Both the position numbers and the translations under genes were made by a program. From positions 17,992,968 to 18,056,967 of the forward strand of contig OX465102.1 of NCBI GenBank assembly GCA_949987565.1: a stretch of DNA of 64,000 nucleotides. The letters run 5' to 3'. The number at the start of each line of letters is the position of its first letter. The first letter of the stretch is position 1. Of the stretch, positions 48,648 to 61,714 are shown piece by piece. The notes under the pieces are model-generated. The model was not told where the DNA came from, searched no databases, and worked only from the letters and a program-made list of their open reading frames with translations. Source of the DNA: Luidia sarsii (lineage: Eukaryota; Echinodermata; Asteroidea; Paxillosida; Luidiidae).

Positions 48648-51186
48648 TTTATTATTTACATATACAAAATGAATTACAACGCCCATCTGCACCACATGAC
48701 CTCTTTTTCTTTTTTTCTTTCTTTTTTACTGAGAAATGTAAATCTTTATGAAAAAATATTGATTTTCTTTTGGCTTGTCATCTGGGTTTTGATTAAAACA
48801 TCAATTCATTAATCTTTGGTGATCTGGTCTAGGTCAAAAGTTTGCAATAAATAATGTGGTCTTTAAAAAAAAAAAAACGTGATTTCTTCTAAGTTCTTGC
48901 TTACAAATTAATCAGTCATTTCGCTTAAATTCCGTAAAAAGAGATGGCGGATTTAAAGATCACCAATGGGCCAATTTTGCCAAGTACACAACAGCCTCTT
49001 GGAATAAAAGTTTTACAGACACAAACTGCAGAACTTGATCAATTAACAGGATATTTCTTCAACTGGAAATTGTGTAAAGGGGAGAGAAGTGTATTGTGTT
49101 ATGATAAGGCAGCATTTTTCAGCGAGCGCTTTGGTAGGTCACAGGATGCCTCTGAGCAATTTGAGTAACACGAGTTAATGTGCCTCATTCAAGTACCTCA
49201 CTGGGATACCAAACATGAGTAAATGTGCCTCATGACCTCACTAAGATCATGATATCACACATTAGTAAATGTGCCTTATTCGGTTACCTCACTGGACAAC
49301 CAAACATGAGTAAATGTGCCTCATTACCTCACTGAGATACATTATCATACATGAGTTAATGTGCCTCATTCGGTTACCTCACTGGACAACCAAACATGAG
49401 TAAATGTGCCTCATTACCTCACTGAGATATCATACATGAAAAATGCACCTAGATTGGGTGTGTCAGTTTGGTACTAACAGCATACAAGTAAAGTGTGCCA
49501 CATTAGGCTGCCTCACTGGTATGACACGTGAGTAAGCGTGCCTCGTGGGTACCTCATAGGCATAGGCACGCGAGCATACGCCCCTCAGCTCACACACACA
49601 CGAGTACCCCGACAGAAACACAGCACCTCAGGGCACCTCAAAAAATAGAAGGAATGGTCATGAACTGCACAAAACGGGAACCCCGGCAAGCCGCAAGCCT
49701 AACAGAAAAAAAAAAACCTCACGACACGACACGACACGACGATATACATGTACAGCAATATATATATACAATATGAAATGTGATAACCAGCTGTTGCAGA
49801 CACCACTGCTTAGTATCTACAAAGTATTTCTCATTAAGACAAAAGCCTTCCACTTGTTTTCTAGTATTTCAATCCTTTTACACAAATTGATGACGGTTTT
49901 ACCTTGACCACGGGATGCGTCAGTGTCAGTCGCCATCAGCTATACTCACATGTTCCCCCCAATAGCACCTCTATAAATGAACAGGATTACACAACATTAA
50001 ACTATTCAACGTCTTTTGGCCAAGAGTGGGCCCGCTACGATTCTATACGAGAGCGCATCGAGAAAGTGATGGAACCGTAGAGGCATCCTCGACGAAGATG
50101 CTCTCATAAAAAACTGCCTCAAAAAAAAAAATTAAAAAAAATAATAAGGAAACAAACGGCAAGGCATGGACACGAGATTTGCACACACTTCAGTTTGCAT
50201 ACAACAAAATGCAGAAAATTACTTTTCCTTTGTGCTGAAAAATCCATCCCAACAAAAATGCTCCTTCAAGCAGGTTTCACAATAAAACAAAACAAAAATA
50301 AAGGGTTACGGTACTCTGAAGGCCAGCCCTGTCTGTGCAAGACTGTCATTTCCACATAGGCCAATAGAGGGCGCTATACTACTTGACCAATCCACTTGTC
50401 ATTATAGCAATAAACAGCTTTTAGCACAGCGGAATGCATTGGTTTGCTCACAAGGGCAAATAGAGGGCGCTATATTACTTTGCCACTCCACTTGTATGAA
50501 CATCAATGGCAACTTGGTTTTTTTGGCTTCATGGGATAAAGCATAGCGGAATGCAACGGCTTCTTCTGAATATGTCCTTTTTTTGGTGACGTTTAGTTTC
50601 TCAATCCAGTCTCTGTGACGAAAACAAAATAAAATAACAGAAAACTCCAAACCCCAACAAACCAAGCCAGCTTGGTTTTGATATCTTGTAGGCGGTCTCC
50701 ATGGCAATGAGAATCCCATCACATGACCAGCAGGGCAATCTCTGATTGGTCAAAGCATTTACTCCGCACAATTCCCCGTTTCCGAAGACCCATGCTCGCC
50801 GTCAGCAGCCGACTTTGACACGATGCGACGCACAGCAGCAAGGTCCCATGCGATGTCCTCACGCCTTACTTCTCAAAGCTACAGGGTTAAAAGTCGAGGG
50901 TCATCGTGGGCTTGAGTCCGGGCTGCTGCTAGACCCTTCGACCTTTAACCAGCCCTTCAGCAAAAATCCTGCTAGGATCAAAACGTCAGGCCCTCCTAAC
51001 TTTTGATAAAAAAAAAAACCCAACTCACTTCCCAGAAGTTCCCGGGGTTAAAGTTCGAGGGTCATCCAGTTCGCTTTGATCAGCTCGAGTCCGCTGTTCA
51101 AGCCTTTGACCCTCGACTGGCCCTTCCAGTCAAAAAAAAAAGAGGGTGAAAGTTCGAGGGTCGTCCCCCCCTGTCCGCTCCGGTGA
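48648..51186 (-). other. SHROOM: Possible Shroom 3' UTR
   Basis: No coding signal was recognised between the Shroom stop and an AATAAA on the minus strand at 48648-48653. The stretch holds a minisatellite (49160-49560), a duplicated segment near 50335-50540 and a hammerhead-like module at 50955. UTR extent is a guess. Confidence 0.3.
49160..49560. repeat. Minisatellite, ATGAGTAAATGTGCCTCAT unit (about 48 bp)
   Basis: Six or more diverged copies with CGGTTACCTCACTGGACAAC or ACCTCACTGAGATA between the AGTAAATGTGCCTCAT words. It decays to the right. Confidence 0.9.
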
Positions 51187-51489
51187 TCAGCTGGAGTCCA
51201 GGCTGCTGGTGGAGCCCTCGCCCGTCGACCTCTGACCCTCCTTGAGGCTGTCCCGCAGCGCCTGCAGCTGCTCCTCGCCCAGCGCGATGCGGTCGTCCAG
51301 CTCCTGCGCCATGATGCGCTGGCAGGAGCGCATGCGGACAAAGTGGCAGAAGTCCTCATGCTCCTCGGTGCTCAGGTGGTCGCGCAGCGTGCCGCTGATC
51401 TGGACGTGCCGGGCATCGATGCTGGCCTTCAGGCCCTTGGCGTCCTCGTACTTGCCGGCCAGGTCCTTGTGCATCTTGACCAGGTCGGC
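51187..51489 (-). CDS. SHROOM: Shroom terminal coding exon: ASD2 end
   Basis: After CGCCCCTCAG it encodes ADLVKMHKDLAGKYEDAKGL, HLSTEEHEDFCHFVRMRS and LDDRIALGEEQLQALRDSLK, then a short Ser/Thr tail and the stop. The vertebrate Shroom3 C-terminal extension is absent. Confidence 0.97.
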   Translation of the reverse strand, partial: ADLVKMHKDLAGKYEDAKGLKASIDARHVQISGTLRDHLSTEEHEDFCHFVRMRSCQRIMAQELDDRIALGEEQLQALRDSLKEGQRSTGEGSTSSLDSS

Positions 51490-54400
51490 CTGAGGGGCGG
51501 AGACGCGAGGGAGGGATTTGATTGCCCAGATTAACAAATGCACTGATTGAAAACAATTGGCAAAGAAAAGTTCAATTTCTTCCCCCACCCTAGTGTGGTC
51601 CGAGTCTACTACTGATACCTACCCAGATTACCGTACACGTTGCATATTTCCCTGGTCCTATTATGGCATTCGCTAAATCGTTGACCAAGTGGTAGTGCGC
51701 CCTCATCTCCCATGATGCCTAGTGGCATAGCCGCCATGATCTTCCTCTTTTTCCTTAGCGCCATTACGAATGGACGTGTTGTCCGAACTCAAGAGTTTTT
51801 TCGTTCGCTTTTGCGGTCTGTGGCAGTTTTTCAATTTATTCAGAAGTTTTCAGTCTGTTGAATTGAATTGAAAAAAAAGCTGCATCCACTTTGAGCCGAG
51901 CTGCTGCAAAGACTAGTTGACTATTAGGGAAGGCACCGTCTAAGGGCTGGATAGCTCAGATGGAAGAGCACTGGTACGTTAATCAAGAGGTCTCGGGTTC
52001 AAGTCCTGGTCCAGTCAAAGTTTTCTTTGCCAATTTTTCAATTTGTTCAAAAGTTCCCAGTCATTTTTTTCCTTGGTTTGTTTGACCTCAGCATGAAAAA
52101 GTGGAAGTACACCTGAGTGTGTCGGTGTGTGAGTGGATGCCAAGGGTAGAGAATTCAAGATAAAATTATCTATGATGTGATGCAGTAGCTACTACCATAC
52201 AGATTTAAGTCCACCATACCACCAGCTCTCACACGGTGTCACTGCACCCGACCCTGGACTTGCTAACCTCCGCCCTCGCTACCCTGAAAACCTCATCGGA
52301 CGGCCTCTTGCCGATCCCCGACTCTTCCTCACCTTCTGCTCTTGCCCGTCGTTGCCTTCCAGGCTGTTCAGGACGCTGTTGACTTTGGTCAGACGGCGCG
52401 ACAGCGACAGGAGAAGCTTGGTGACGCGGTCCGCGTCGCCGATGTACATCAGGTACTTGTCCAGGGAGCTCTCCTTGCAGGAGCCGCGCACGTTTTCCGT
52501 CACAAGCCTGCAGCAACGACCCAAAAGAAAAAGGATGTCTTGAAGTAACCTGCAAACATGTTGCCAATTGCAAATGTACACACAATAGAGGGCCTGACAT
52601 TTTTATCCCAGCAGGACCTTTCTCAACTCCAAGGCAACAAAACCTCTGGAGTCAAATCCTCTTTTCATAGCCATAGTCCTTTTCAAAAGAGGTGATTTAC
52701 ATGGTTTCAATGCAAATTTTCCACACTCTGTAAAAGCCATTAACTAAAGTACAGGCCAATGCTCATAGCCGCAACCAAATAATACATCGGAGGATTTAAT
52801 AGCCCATGTGTAAATTGATTTGCCAATTGTTTAAAAGTACACATTAGTCTATTGTCTGCAGCCAATTCCCATAGACCTGTGTGTCATTACTAGCATTATG
52901 GCTTTAAAAGCTGGAAGCTTCCAGCTACTGGCTGCGTCCAATTCCCATAGACTTGCATGTATTTCTAGCCATATGGCTCTAGATAACAGTACCAGTATAT
53001 GGAAGCCTCTACCGTAGGTCCTGGCTGCAGACAATTCCCATAGACTTGTATGTCATTACTAGCCAAAGCCATTGTTACTCACCTTCCAAGATCCTCAATG
53101 CCGTCCATCTCCTCCTGAAGTTCCACTTTCTCCTTGCGCAGCTCCGAGACCTTCCTGCCAATTCGATTGATCAGCTCCTCCTGAAAAAAAAAGAAAAAAA
53201 TGGCCAGTTGAAATTTTACAAACCTTAAAGGATAATTTGGCAGAGGGAGGATTTGGTAACCACATCAAATACGGGGGAAATGCGTGGCTCAGGAAATTCT
53301 TTTCGATTTTTTGGAAGATGAAAATTGTTCTGATGATCAAATGGTACAAATTCTGATGTCATTTGCATTGAAGGAAGCAGTGAATTGAATGGTTAACAGA
53401 AACAGTGTACAAAACCTGTGGAGAAAACTGCAACTTGAATCTTTAATGTCACGCGACCGCTGATGAATTGACAGTAACGAGTTTCACCCAATAGCAACGA
53501 GGGGTGATGGACTAAATGTGCACCAAATACAAAGTCAGTCAAGCGACCGAGTGCCGCAGTATCTGACATTCAAATACACGCATTCGGAAAGACCGAAACA
53601 GCTAACCAGTTTACCTTGGTTGGAAACATCGTTGTTTAAAAAAGAAAAAACCTCCTTGGGTCCAATCCAAAAAAAGACACCAAACCAAACACCTGACTTC
53701 CACACCGTCTACTGGCACAAGTGTGGGTTTGTTGACAGATTGACAGGCCTTTATATAGCCGGTAAATAGATAGTGGTCTGATGTCTGGACTGGCCTTGAT
53801 CCGGCTGTATCCAATTGACAGAGTGAGTCAGATGACAGACAGACGAAAACAATGACAGGAACTAGAGCCGGCCGACTGCCTGACCAGACCGGGGCCATTG
53901 CCAACAAAAGGGGTTTCGCTGGGTTCGCATTTTGTTTGTCTTTCCTCGTCTCGTCTCTTCTCACCTTGGTTTTGCGGAGTTCGGTGCTGTCGCCCTGCAC
54001 CACGTCATTTCCCAGCATGCCCTTGGCCTTGGTGAGCAGCAAGGCTTTGGCCGGTGATATCTGCAGGTACAGCGAGCTGGACAAGGCGTGAGTCAGCGAT
54101 TTCACGTCGCACTCGGACCTGCGTAAAAAAAAAAACCATAGCAAATATAAAATCAGTAAAAGGTGACACAGCAAAACATTGCAAACTACCGACTTGAATG
54201 CACAAATTGAAAAAAAAAAAAAAAAAAATTAGAGCCCTAGTTTTGATCATCACAGGATAATTCTCAAAGGCAGAATGTCTTTGAAAGAGGTCCCGCTAGG
54301 ATCAAAAATGGACCTTATCTTGAGCGACAAATGCTCCAAAAAGACAACAAGGCATCAGGAAACACTAAGAATTCAGTCAATGTTTAGAACTGATAATATT

Positions 54401-55822
54401 ATCATTCCTCTGAAAATATTTACACAACCACTCCTAGTCATAAAATATCAACAGTGGACGTCAATTTCAGTTGTTAAGGCTAGCTGTGGATGAAGCTTCT
54501 TCCGATTATTCAACCACACTGCCTCAACATCTAGGAGGGGATTGGTTAACCTGTTTATTACTACAGTGATGACACTCAACATTTCCAAAATATCCAGAAA
54601 TCCTAAAACCATCAAATATCACCGAATAAACGGAAACAAAACCAGCTTTAAACCTACAGTATTTAATGTGATTAAAGGTTACTGGAGGTGACCGATCAAC
54701 CATTTTGTACATTTTGTGGCAGATATTCCGTTGGAAAATGAAGTTGACACACTCAAAATTTGCATGGGCAGAATACACTCAACGACCATAGTGAGTAGTA
54801 TTGCATAGCAGAACACATGAAACTTATACCGTTTGACGATGGTTATGGTAGAAACCTCGCACTGAAATATTTCTGCCTAAAATGCTATATTTTTTTATCA
54901 CTGAGATCTGAACCTTTTTTTGGAACGATTCGTTGAATGCTGCATTTTTGCAAAACAAGTGAACCAGTTTTTCACTATTTTCTCGAGACTCGGTTGGCGG
55001 ATTGAGCTGGAATTTTCACAGGTGTGCTATTTCATGCATACGTTGGATCAGACAACGTATGGATGCTATTCTTTGACCTCAAGCAATGTTGTGCTATCCC
55101 TCTAAGGATGCAAGCACTTTAAGTTCATCTCTTTCGGGCCATCAATGAGAGGAGCCTCTCACCTCTTGGGAGTCACGGCCTCGCCCTTCTTCTCCCGCGG
55201 CATCTTCCCGGCGCCCAACTCCTCGTCCTCCTCCTCCTCCTCCGTCTTGCTGGCTTGCTTGGGGAACTTGTAGAGCTTTCGGACAGCAACGTTCTGGTGG
55301 TTGGCCGCCTTCAGGGCCCACTCAACTAAGGGGTAGAGGGCGTCGGGCTCTTCGCTGGCCTCCGCGTAGTCGTAGTCGTAGTCCTCGGGGCGACCTCTGC
55401 CGCGCTTCGGGGAGAGAACCGGGGAGCGGACGATCTCGACCACCTGGATGGGGCCAGCCTCATCCTTGGCCTCCAAGTCCAGAGGCAGGTGATGGGCGAC
55501 GGGGCTGGCGGGCACCTGGTGGGCCTCCTCCGCCGACTCGCCGTCCGTCTGGTCTTGGCCGTCCCAGCGCCGGCGGGGATCAAACGACGGCGACGCTGCC
55601 GGCGAGAAGACGTCCTCACACTCCTGCCGCGCCTCGACCGTGGGCTCGAGCCCGCCGCCGTCCGGGGACACAGGTAGCCTCTCTCGGGTGACGGTGACCG
55701 GGGAGCGAGGGGCGTACGGGCGAGGAGGGGACACCGAGGAGGAGGAGGGGGAGACCGAGCCCCTGGACGGCTCCTGTCGAACTGGGGAGGGACTGGAGGA
55801 GGATTGCGTCAGCTCAGAATGC
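51187..55822 (-). CDS. SHROOM: Shroom-family protein, last five exons (ASD2 complete), 5'-partial
   Basis: Shroom proteins recruit Rho kinase to apical junctions through the C-terminal ASD2 coiled coil and drive apical constriction. Exons on the minus strand are 55163-55822, 53965-54118, 53083-53180, 52333-52507 and 51187-51489. All have AG/GT borders and compatible phase, giving 462 residues to the stop. The first exon is Ser/Pro- and Glu-rich and disordered, with SPVLSPKRGRGRPEDYDYDY. The ASD2 spans residues about 228-445: ISPAKALLLTKAKGML, EELINRIGRKVSELRKEK, DKYLMYIGDADRVTKLLLSL then SRRLTKVNSVLNSLEG, KYEDAKGLKASIDARHVQIS, LSTEEHEDFCHFVRMRS and LDDRIALGEEQLQALRDSL. Each block has a direct counterpart in vertebrate Shroom ASD2 (DKYRMFIGDLDKVVNLLLSL, LSEEQLQDYQHFVKMKS, LDDKIKLGQEQVKCL). 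The PDZ and ASD1 parts are not seen and should lie upstream, past the right edge. Confidence 0.95.
51880..52085 (+). mobile_element. tRNA-derived SINE in a Shroom intron
   Basis: The tRNA-like 51945-52016 has GGCTGGATAGCTCAGATGGA at the 5' end, GTT at the anticodon position and GGTTCAAGTCCTGGTCCAGT at the 3' end. The tail AAAGTTTTCTTTGCCAATTT continues to AGTTCCCAGTC. Confidence 0.9.
52333..52507 (-). CDS. SHROOM: Shroom exon: ASD2 core
   Basis: Encodes SSLDKYLMYIGDADRVTKLL and LSLSRRLTKVNSVLNSLEG, one of the most conserved parts of ASD2. The acceptor is GCTGCAG and the donor GTGAGG, phase 0. Confidence 0.97.
52580..52625 (-). repeat. Hammerhead-like module, worn copy
   Basis: Minus strand TTGAGAAAGGTCCTGCTGGG then ATAAAAATGTCAGGCCCTC; the GAAAC core is mutated. 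Confidence 0.7.
53083..53180 (-). CDS. SHROOM: Shroom exon: ASD2 coiled coil
   Basis: Encodes EELINRIGRKVSELRKEKVE then LQEEMDGIEDLG. It corresponds to Shroom AELIGSLTHKLETLQEAKGS. The acceptor is TTTTTTCAG and the donor GTGAGT, phase 2. Confidence 0.92.
53965..54118 (-). CDS. SHROOM: Shroom exon: ASD2 start
   Basis: Encodes SECDVKSLTHALSSSLYLQI then SPAKALLLTKAKGMLG, matching Shroom3 YYSVSAPKAELLNKIKEM. The acceptor is TACGCAG and the donor GTGAGA, phase 0. Confidence 0.9.
55163..55822 (-). CDS. SHROOM: Shroom exon: disordered region before ASD2
   Basis: A 660-nt G+C-rich exon after TTTCTGCAG. It reads SPSPVRQEPSRGSVSPSSSS and later LYPLVEWALKAANHQNVAVR, an acidic run, and KKGEAVTPK before GTGAGA. 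Low sequence conservation; accepted on frame, composition and phase. Confidence 0.85.
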
Positions 55823-55923
55823 CTGCAGAAACGAGACAGGATGGATGAAACGTGAACGGTTTGCACGGTGGAAGCACATTGTGGAACATTTGCAGTGACA
55901 CAACCTACATGTAAATCAATCTC

Positions 55924-56272
55924 TTAAAGGCACAGTACAACATTGGGAAGATCGGAAAGCATCAATGTCCACTGATTTCCTTCCTATTTACACAGTTTGT
56001 AGATGGTCATGATAGAATCCTCATGTTGAAATCTTACGGTCTTGGATGCTGTACTTCCCGATAAATCGACAAATACTTTATTACTCGCGAGTAATAAACT
56101 ATTTCTTACACTACCGAATGGTGACCATTTTTGGGGGGGCCTTTTTCTACTTTCTCAGATTACCATTTTGAGCTAAAACCTTCGCAGGATTTCTTTTTTG
56201 GAATGTTTAATGGTTTAACACACAAACTGTGGCAATCTTTTGACTTTTACCAATGTTGTACTGGGCCTTTAA
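55924..56272. mobile_element. TIR element family B, complete
   Basis: TTAAAGGCACAGTACAACAT and ATGTTGTACTGGGCCTTTAA are inverted ends, 349 bp. It lies about 100 bases upstream of the first Shroom exon in the window. Confidence 0.85.
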
Positions 56273-56449
56273 GCTCCACTTTTCTCTCTGAGCAATACAA
56301 TAGTAAATCTCGCCTGAAGGGAAAAACCAAACATGACACTCTGTACAAAGGGTCTACTTTCTTTACCACAATGACCTATGAAGATCATAGGATTGTGGAA
56401 TGTAGGATGACCGAAATCAGGAAATAGCTGTTGTGCTGATAAACATGAA

Positions 56450-56765
56450 GAAAAATATGCACAGAAAAATGTCAGCTATTTTTGTTTATAAATACAAGAA
56501 CATACACAAAGGATATTTTGTATCTGTTCAGGACACTTGCTGGCTAGAATAACCATAAATATGACTTATAAAATAGAGCATCTGACGTTAAGATAACGAT
56601 ATGTCTCCCTAGGATTAATATACACAGAAAAATGTCAGCTATTTTTGTTTATAAATACAAGCACATACACAAAGGAAATTTTTAATCTCTCCAGGCCACT
56701 AGCTGGCTAGAATAACCATAAATATGACTCTGACGTTAAAATAACGATATGTCTTCCTAGGATTA
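56450..56765 (+). repeat. Tandem duplication, about 170-bp unit
   Basis: Two copies of CACAGAAAAATGTCAGCTAT, TAACCATAAATATGACT and ATAACGATATGTCT with small differences. Confidence 0.88.
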
Positions 56766-57556
56766 AAATGTTTGGCTCACTTTTATACATGTAAAATTCG
56801 TTCTGGAAACAAACAGCACCACCACCAAACCATGAGTGAACTCAAACAGCAACACAATGGCGGAAAGGACATCTAGGTTTAAGGAAATCAAGCCAACAAA
56901 ATTGCCAAACCAAAAGTTGATCAGCTGCCAGAATGCTGCATCTGCACCAAGCATTAAAACCTTCAACATCTGTTTCCTTAAACCCTCAAATAGGGACAAA
57001 GTCCAAGACTCTTCCTGTCTAAAATGTTTGGAAGAGGAACCTAGAAAGTACCACTACAAGTCCCACTAGCACAGGCCCAGGAGGCCCGGAATAAAACAAA
57101 GTCCACAGACTTATAGTGATTTTATAACTTGTGCAGCAAAGGAGAAGCAACCTCCCTACCTCCAATGAAACAATGATTTGACAGAGACATTTCAACATGT
57201 TGGCACCCTGTGCTCAACAAAATGACATCATTTACCACCTACAACCTCCTAAAGAAAATAAAACAAGCCCCAACACAAAACTAAACAGTTCCCTTCCATC
57301 CGGGCAACACTTCAGGCCAACTTCAATAATAACAAACAGAAAGTGTGAGTGTGTGTCAGGGTGGAGGGTGGGGGGAAATACACATGTGTGCCAATATTTC
57401 TAGCAGTCAGACAGCCAGGAAATAGTCCCTCCACACAATGCATCCAACTATGCCTGCAATTCAACCACTTCCCCAAAGTCAACCAAGCACAGACGGACAA
57501 ATAAATCTGAACAAAACTATTAATCAAGTTCAATCATAAATCTAAAAAAAATTGAG

Positions 57557-57595
57557 GGCCTGACGTTTCGATACTAGCAGGACCTTTCTCAATGG
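57557..57595 (-). repeat. Hammerhead-like module
   Basis: Minus strand GCCATTGAGAAAGGTCCTGC then TAGTATCGAAACGTCAGGCC. Stem II has one mismatch; the GAAACGTC end is intact. Confidence 0.8.
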
Positions 57596-57599
57596 CACA

Positions 57600-57960
57600 G
57601 AGATGATGGTTAAATTTCCATTGGTCAAATTTGACCGTCGTTCCGACTTGAACTTTTGAGTTGGTCAATTTAACCGAAATTATGGTTATTGTAACCAAGC
57701 TGCCAAAAAAAAATGCGTGCACAGTGCATGTCTGCCGAGTCGCGTTCTACCAAGTGGTGCATTTCCACTGGACTAATCGGCTCGGTTAAACTTACCTGGT
57801 CACTTTTACTAGGCAGAGGTTGGCCGGTAAAAATAACCATTCTGCTCAGTTAAAGTAACCGAGAAGAAATTTAACTGGGACATTTCCACTGGACTTAAAA
57901 TGGGAAAAGTAACCATTGTCTCGGTTGCTTTGACCACAATAGGTCCAGGGGAAATGCGGC
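57600..57960. mobile_element. TIR element family A copy
   Basis: GAGATGATGGTTAAATTTCC, CTCGGTTAAACTTACCTGG and CATTTCCACTGGACTTAAAA match 2670-3165 closely. It directly abuts the module at 57557. Confidence 0.75.
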
Positions 57961-60900
57961 TCATAAGACAGCCAAGCTTTAGTAGGCAAAGTGTTGGTTT
58001 ATATCAAAAAGAACTTTTAACTACCCCGGTAATATGCTGAAGCAGATTTCGGCACTCAGCCAGCAACTCGGAGAAACAGGCCCGTAGGATACAACTTCCA
58101 TTGGGACAGAGATTGGCTGTGTAATCTGAAGCCAGAGTAGGTGTAATGGGCCTGGGTTAAACTCTGTAAGCCTTGGCCTTGGTAATTGAGACCAATTCTG
58201 GCAAGAGTTGGACTGGAGGCTTTGGGCCAAAAGACACCATCAATCAACCAATGGCCAGGTGTGTTCCCAATTCGGGCTGGAATTTTTTTCGGGAAGAATA
58301 AAGAGAAAAGGAAGCCTGACAGAGCTCCGTGGGGGTTGAAGGGGACTGACAGTCAACTAACACTGCTGACCCAGTGGGTGACAAGCATGCAGCCGGGCCT
58401 GATAGCCCAGCAGAGTACCGGTGAAAGGCAAACCTCCTGTCTCTCCTTAGGGGGATTTGTTTCTGCTGGTAACCCGCTGTGCCCTGTATGCACAGCTTGG
58501 GCTGTATCATTTCCTCGGGACAGATAGAAAAAAATGGGAGGAATTCCTGTCATGGGGGAGCAAATAAATTCATCAGCAGCTGAGGTCGGGCCAGAACATT
58601 TTTCTGAGGACAAAGGGAGAGGGCTTGGGCCAATTCTCCAAAGGAATCAGGGACAAGAGGTTAAACCAGCTCCACAGTTAAACAATGTTGAGTGAAATAA
58701 ACTTGGGTGGCTTGGTGACTAGTGCATGATACAAACTTCCCTGTTCACCTAAAAGAAAATCCCTTGAATTTAAAGCAGCCCCTACACACCATTTGAACAA
58801 ATCCAAATTTCGACCCGACAAATTTGGTTAAAGCAACTCACTCAAGTGGAAGGAAATACCAGTATCAGACATGCTGTGAACTAGTATCAGCACTTGGAAT
58901 GCTGCCATTTTCATAATAAGTGGAATTTTGTATGAATTTCCAACGGTCGTTATAAAACCATACTTACCAGCCTTAGAGCCTTAGAATCCAACATGGTCCA
59001 TTCGCAATTACCGACGAGTGTTTTGAGGATTACTCGCAATTTTCCGGTTTAAACCTATTTTTGCCTAAAAACCCATTTTTGCCTAAAAACCTATTTTTTG
59101 CCTAAAAACCTATTTTTTGCTTGGTGCATTTCACGATCCTGGAACTTTAAAAGATGACACAGTCTGATGAAAAAAATTGCCAGCTTTTCACCATTTTCTC
59201 GTGACATGATTGACGGACTGAGCTGAAACTTTCACAGGTGGTTATTCCATGCATATGCTGGATTAGACAAAGTATGGACGCGTTTCTAAGACCTTTACCA
59301 ATGTCTCATCAGTCCTCAAATCCCTTCTATTTTGAGTGAGTTGCTATATCATCAGTGAATCAAAATGTTCTGTTTTCCCTGCGTACTCTTTCACTCACTG
59401 TGGCTTGGCATAACATATAACTCTATGGGAAGTGGCTACATGTGTATGTCTGCAGCCATTAGCTTCAAGACAGCCTTTCCACAGATGATAATACTCTTTG
59501 CAGTGAAAGCAGTCTTCGGCCATCGAAGAAAAAAACAACATCCAAATGACTCCAAGACTACCATCCCTTAAGAATCTTCTTAACTGTCATCCAATTTCTT
59601 TCTCAATGAATCCCCCCTCCAACCCCCCCTCCCAAATCCATCTTTGATTAGAATAAAAATTTCCCTGAGAAAACCTCGAGACAATCTCTCTTGCTATGGG
59701 GATCATGAACCCAGCCTATGAGTCTGCAATCCAAGAAGAGCTTCACTGAAATCTCCAGTAGGCCAGCATTCCCAGAATGAGATGTACATGAGATAGATAT
59801 TCAAGGAGGGGGCTACAGATTGCAGAGAGTGAAAGAAGCAGACAATATATTCAGGAGAAATGTAAATAAGGAAAGATCTTGGGGACAGACTAAAGCACAC
59901 AAACTCATTTATGTATCCTTGTGGCGACATTGCTTTGTTCTCGTGCACTATACAACCAATCGAGAAACAATGTTTTATAAATGCTCCCATATCAACCGCA
60001 TTCAATTTCCTAGGTAGAAATTTTGACCTTACGTCCCTTAAATATAACACTTAAAATTGTGACATATTCTTACCCATCACAAATTTGTCGTTTTTGAGTT
60101 ATTCCCAAATACCAGTTTCGTGAAAACCTTGTGGAGACCTATTCACCTTTTACAATTTCCCTGTGGAGACCTATTCAACCTATTGGACTATGGTAGGTCT
60201 CCACAAGGCACTAGATTCGCGCCTACAGGGAGAAAATAAATGTCGGTGTGTGGTGTGTGTATGGGGGAGGGGAGCAGACTAAAACTATAGAAGACTGCTC
60301 CGAGCTTTTGCAAGCCCCCATTTTTTTGCAGAGTATTCAGGAACCAGTGGTGGCTGGGCCTGATTAAAAAAAGGTCATCTCAGGACATGACCAGACTTGA
60401 CTAGACCGGGGCTCTAAGGGGCAGACCCTGAATGCTGCAGACAACAACCAGAAACACAGCAGGGAGGGAGAAAGGGAGAAACTGATCCAAAACGGTGTCG
60501 CTTACCAACCTCTGACCTCGGCTATAGCCATGGCAACTCTAACTGGCCAATCACAGCTGGGACAGAGTGCAACACACCTCCTCCTCCCCCTCCTTGTCCC
60601 TGTGCACAGCTGGGAACAGCTCTAATTTTACCTCTTAGCAGCTCACCCTGGTTCTAAAGCCAATACGAAGAAGCCATCCTATTGAAGAATTCCTTATTGA
60701 TTGTCGTAGATCCGGCCACATTCTTGTCCTCACTCCTACGCAAATCCCCCGTGCACTTCCGTCTTCAATGCGCTGACCTTTATAGAACCAGTGGTTATAT
60801 CAAGTGTCCACACTGACTAGACTAGTGAGTGACTGATAACATAGTATCACTGTGTGCATGTTTATATATACTTTGGGTTTAATATGGATAAATTACACTT

Positions 60901-61537
60901 TCAGAAAAAGTCAATCTGGGAAAAAAATGAATACACTTTAAGCAGTGCTAGGATGAAAGGTTGGAGAAACTTTTCTTTCAAAGTTTCTTGTGTGCATGTG
61001 CCAGACCTATAATGGAGGGACCAACCTCATCAGAAATCTGATTCCAAATCCAGAGTGCCCTGTTCAGCTGGTATAGAGATCAAGTCCAGTCCAACGGTAC
61101 CACCTTTCCAGATGGGGAAGTCATAAGAGCTTCCCAGCCACCCACCACCCACAGACACTGACAATGGGCCTCACTCAACCACAGACCAAATCGTTCCTGA
61201 CAAACCTAAGTGAGAAGACAGGATTCCCGACAGACAAAAAGATCTCAATGAGTCAGACAGACAGACTCCATCTGAGCAACCAGAGGTCGGCCATTACCAG
61301 ACATTCCACGCCAGCCATGACACCTTCAAAAGCAGCTCTGAGTGATTGAGTCTTGCCTTGGCTTATGAATGGGTTATAAAGAAAATGGAAATGAGATTTT
61401 CTCATTTAGAAGTCACTCACAGAAACCACAGCAGAAATGGGATGGCTTTAGCAGCAAAGAAAAAAAAAGCTGCGTATCAGAAGAAAGAAAAGATAAGTGT
61501 TGCAAACTGAGATTTGAAGGTTTTCATGGTGGGGATA

Positions 61538-61711
61538 GCAGAAGGAGTAGGTTTGCGGTGACACCTTGTAAAATTTCTCTTTTCAGAGTGATGTAAGTGT
61601 GGTTCTGACAGGAGACGAACAGAGTACACTGTTTGAAATGTCGAGTTCCTCCGGTTCTTTTCAGAACCCCAAAAGAGAAATTTGTCACCGCAAACCTACT
61701 TCTCTGTTGCT
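61538..61711. mobile_element. Fold-back MITE (GGTTTGCGGTGACACC family), long copy
   Basis: AGCAGAAGGAGTAGGTTTGC at the left mirrors GCAAACCTACTTCTCTGTTG at the right. Inside, AAATTTCTCTTTTCAGA and TCTGAAAAG-type words also pair. Confidence 0.88.
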
Positions 61712-61714
61712 AAC

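Noticed and set aside
51945..52016. Possible functional tRNA gene
   Set aside because: The cloverleaf is nearly complete, but the same body and tail flank at least five copies, and position 33 is C rather than T. It is a SINE head.
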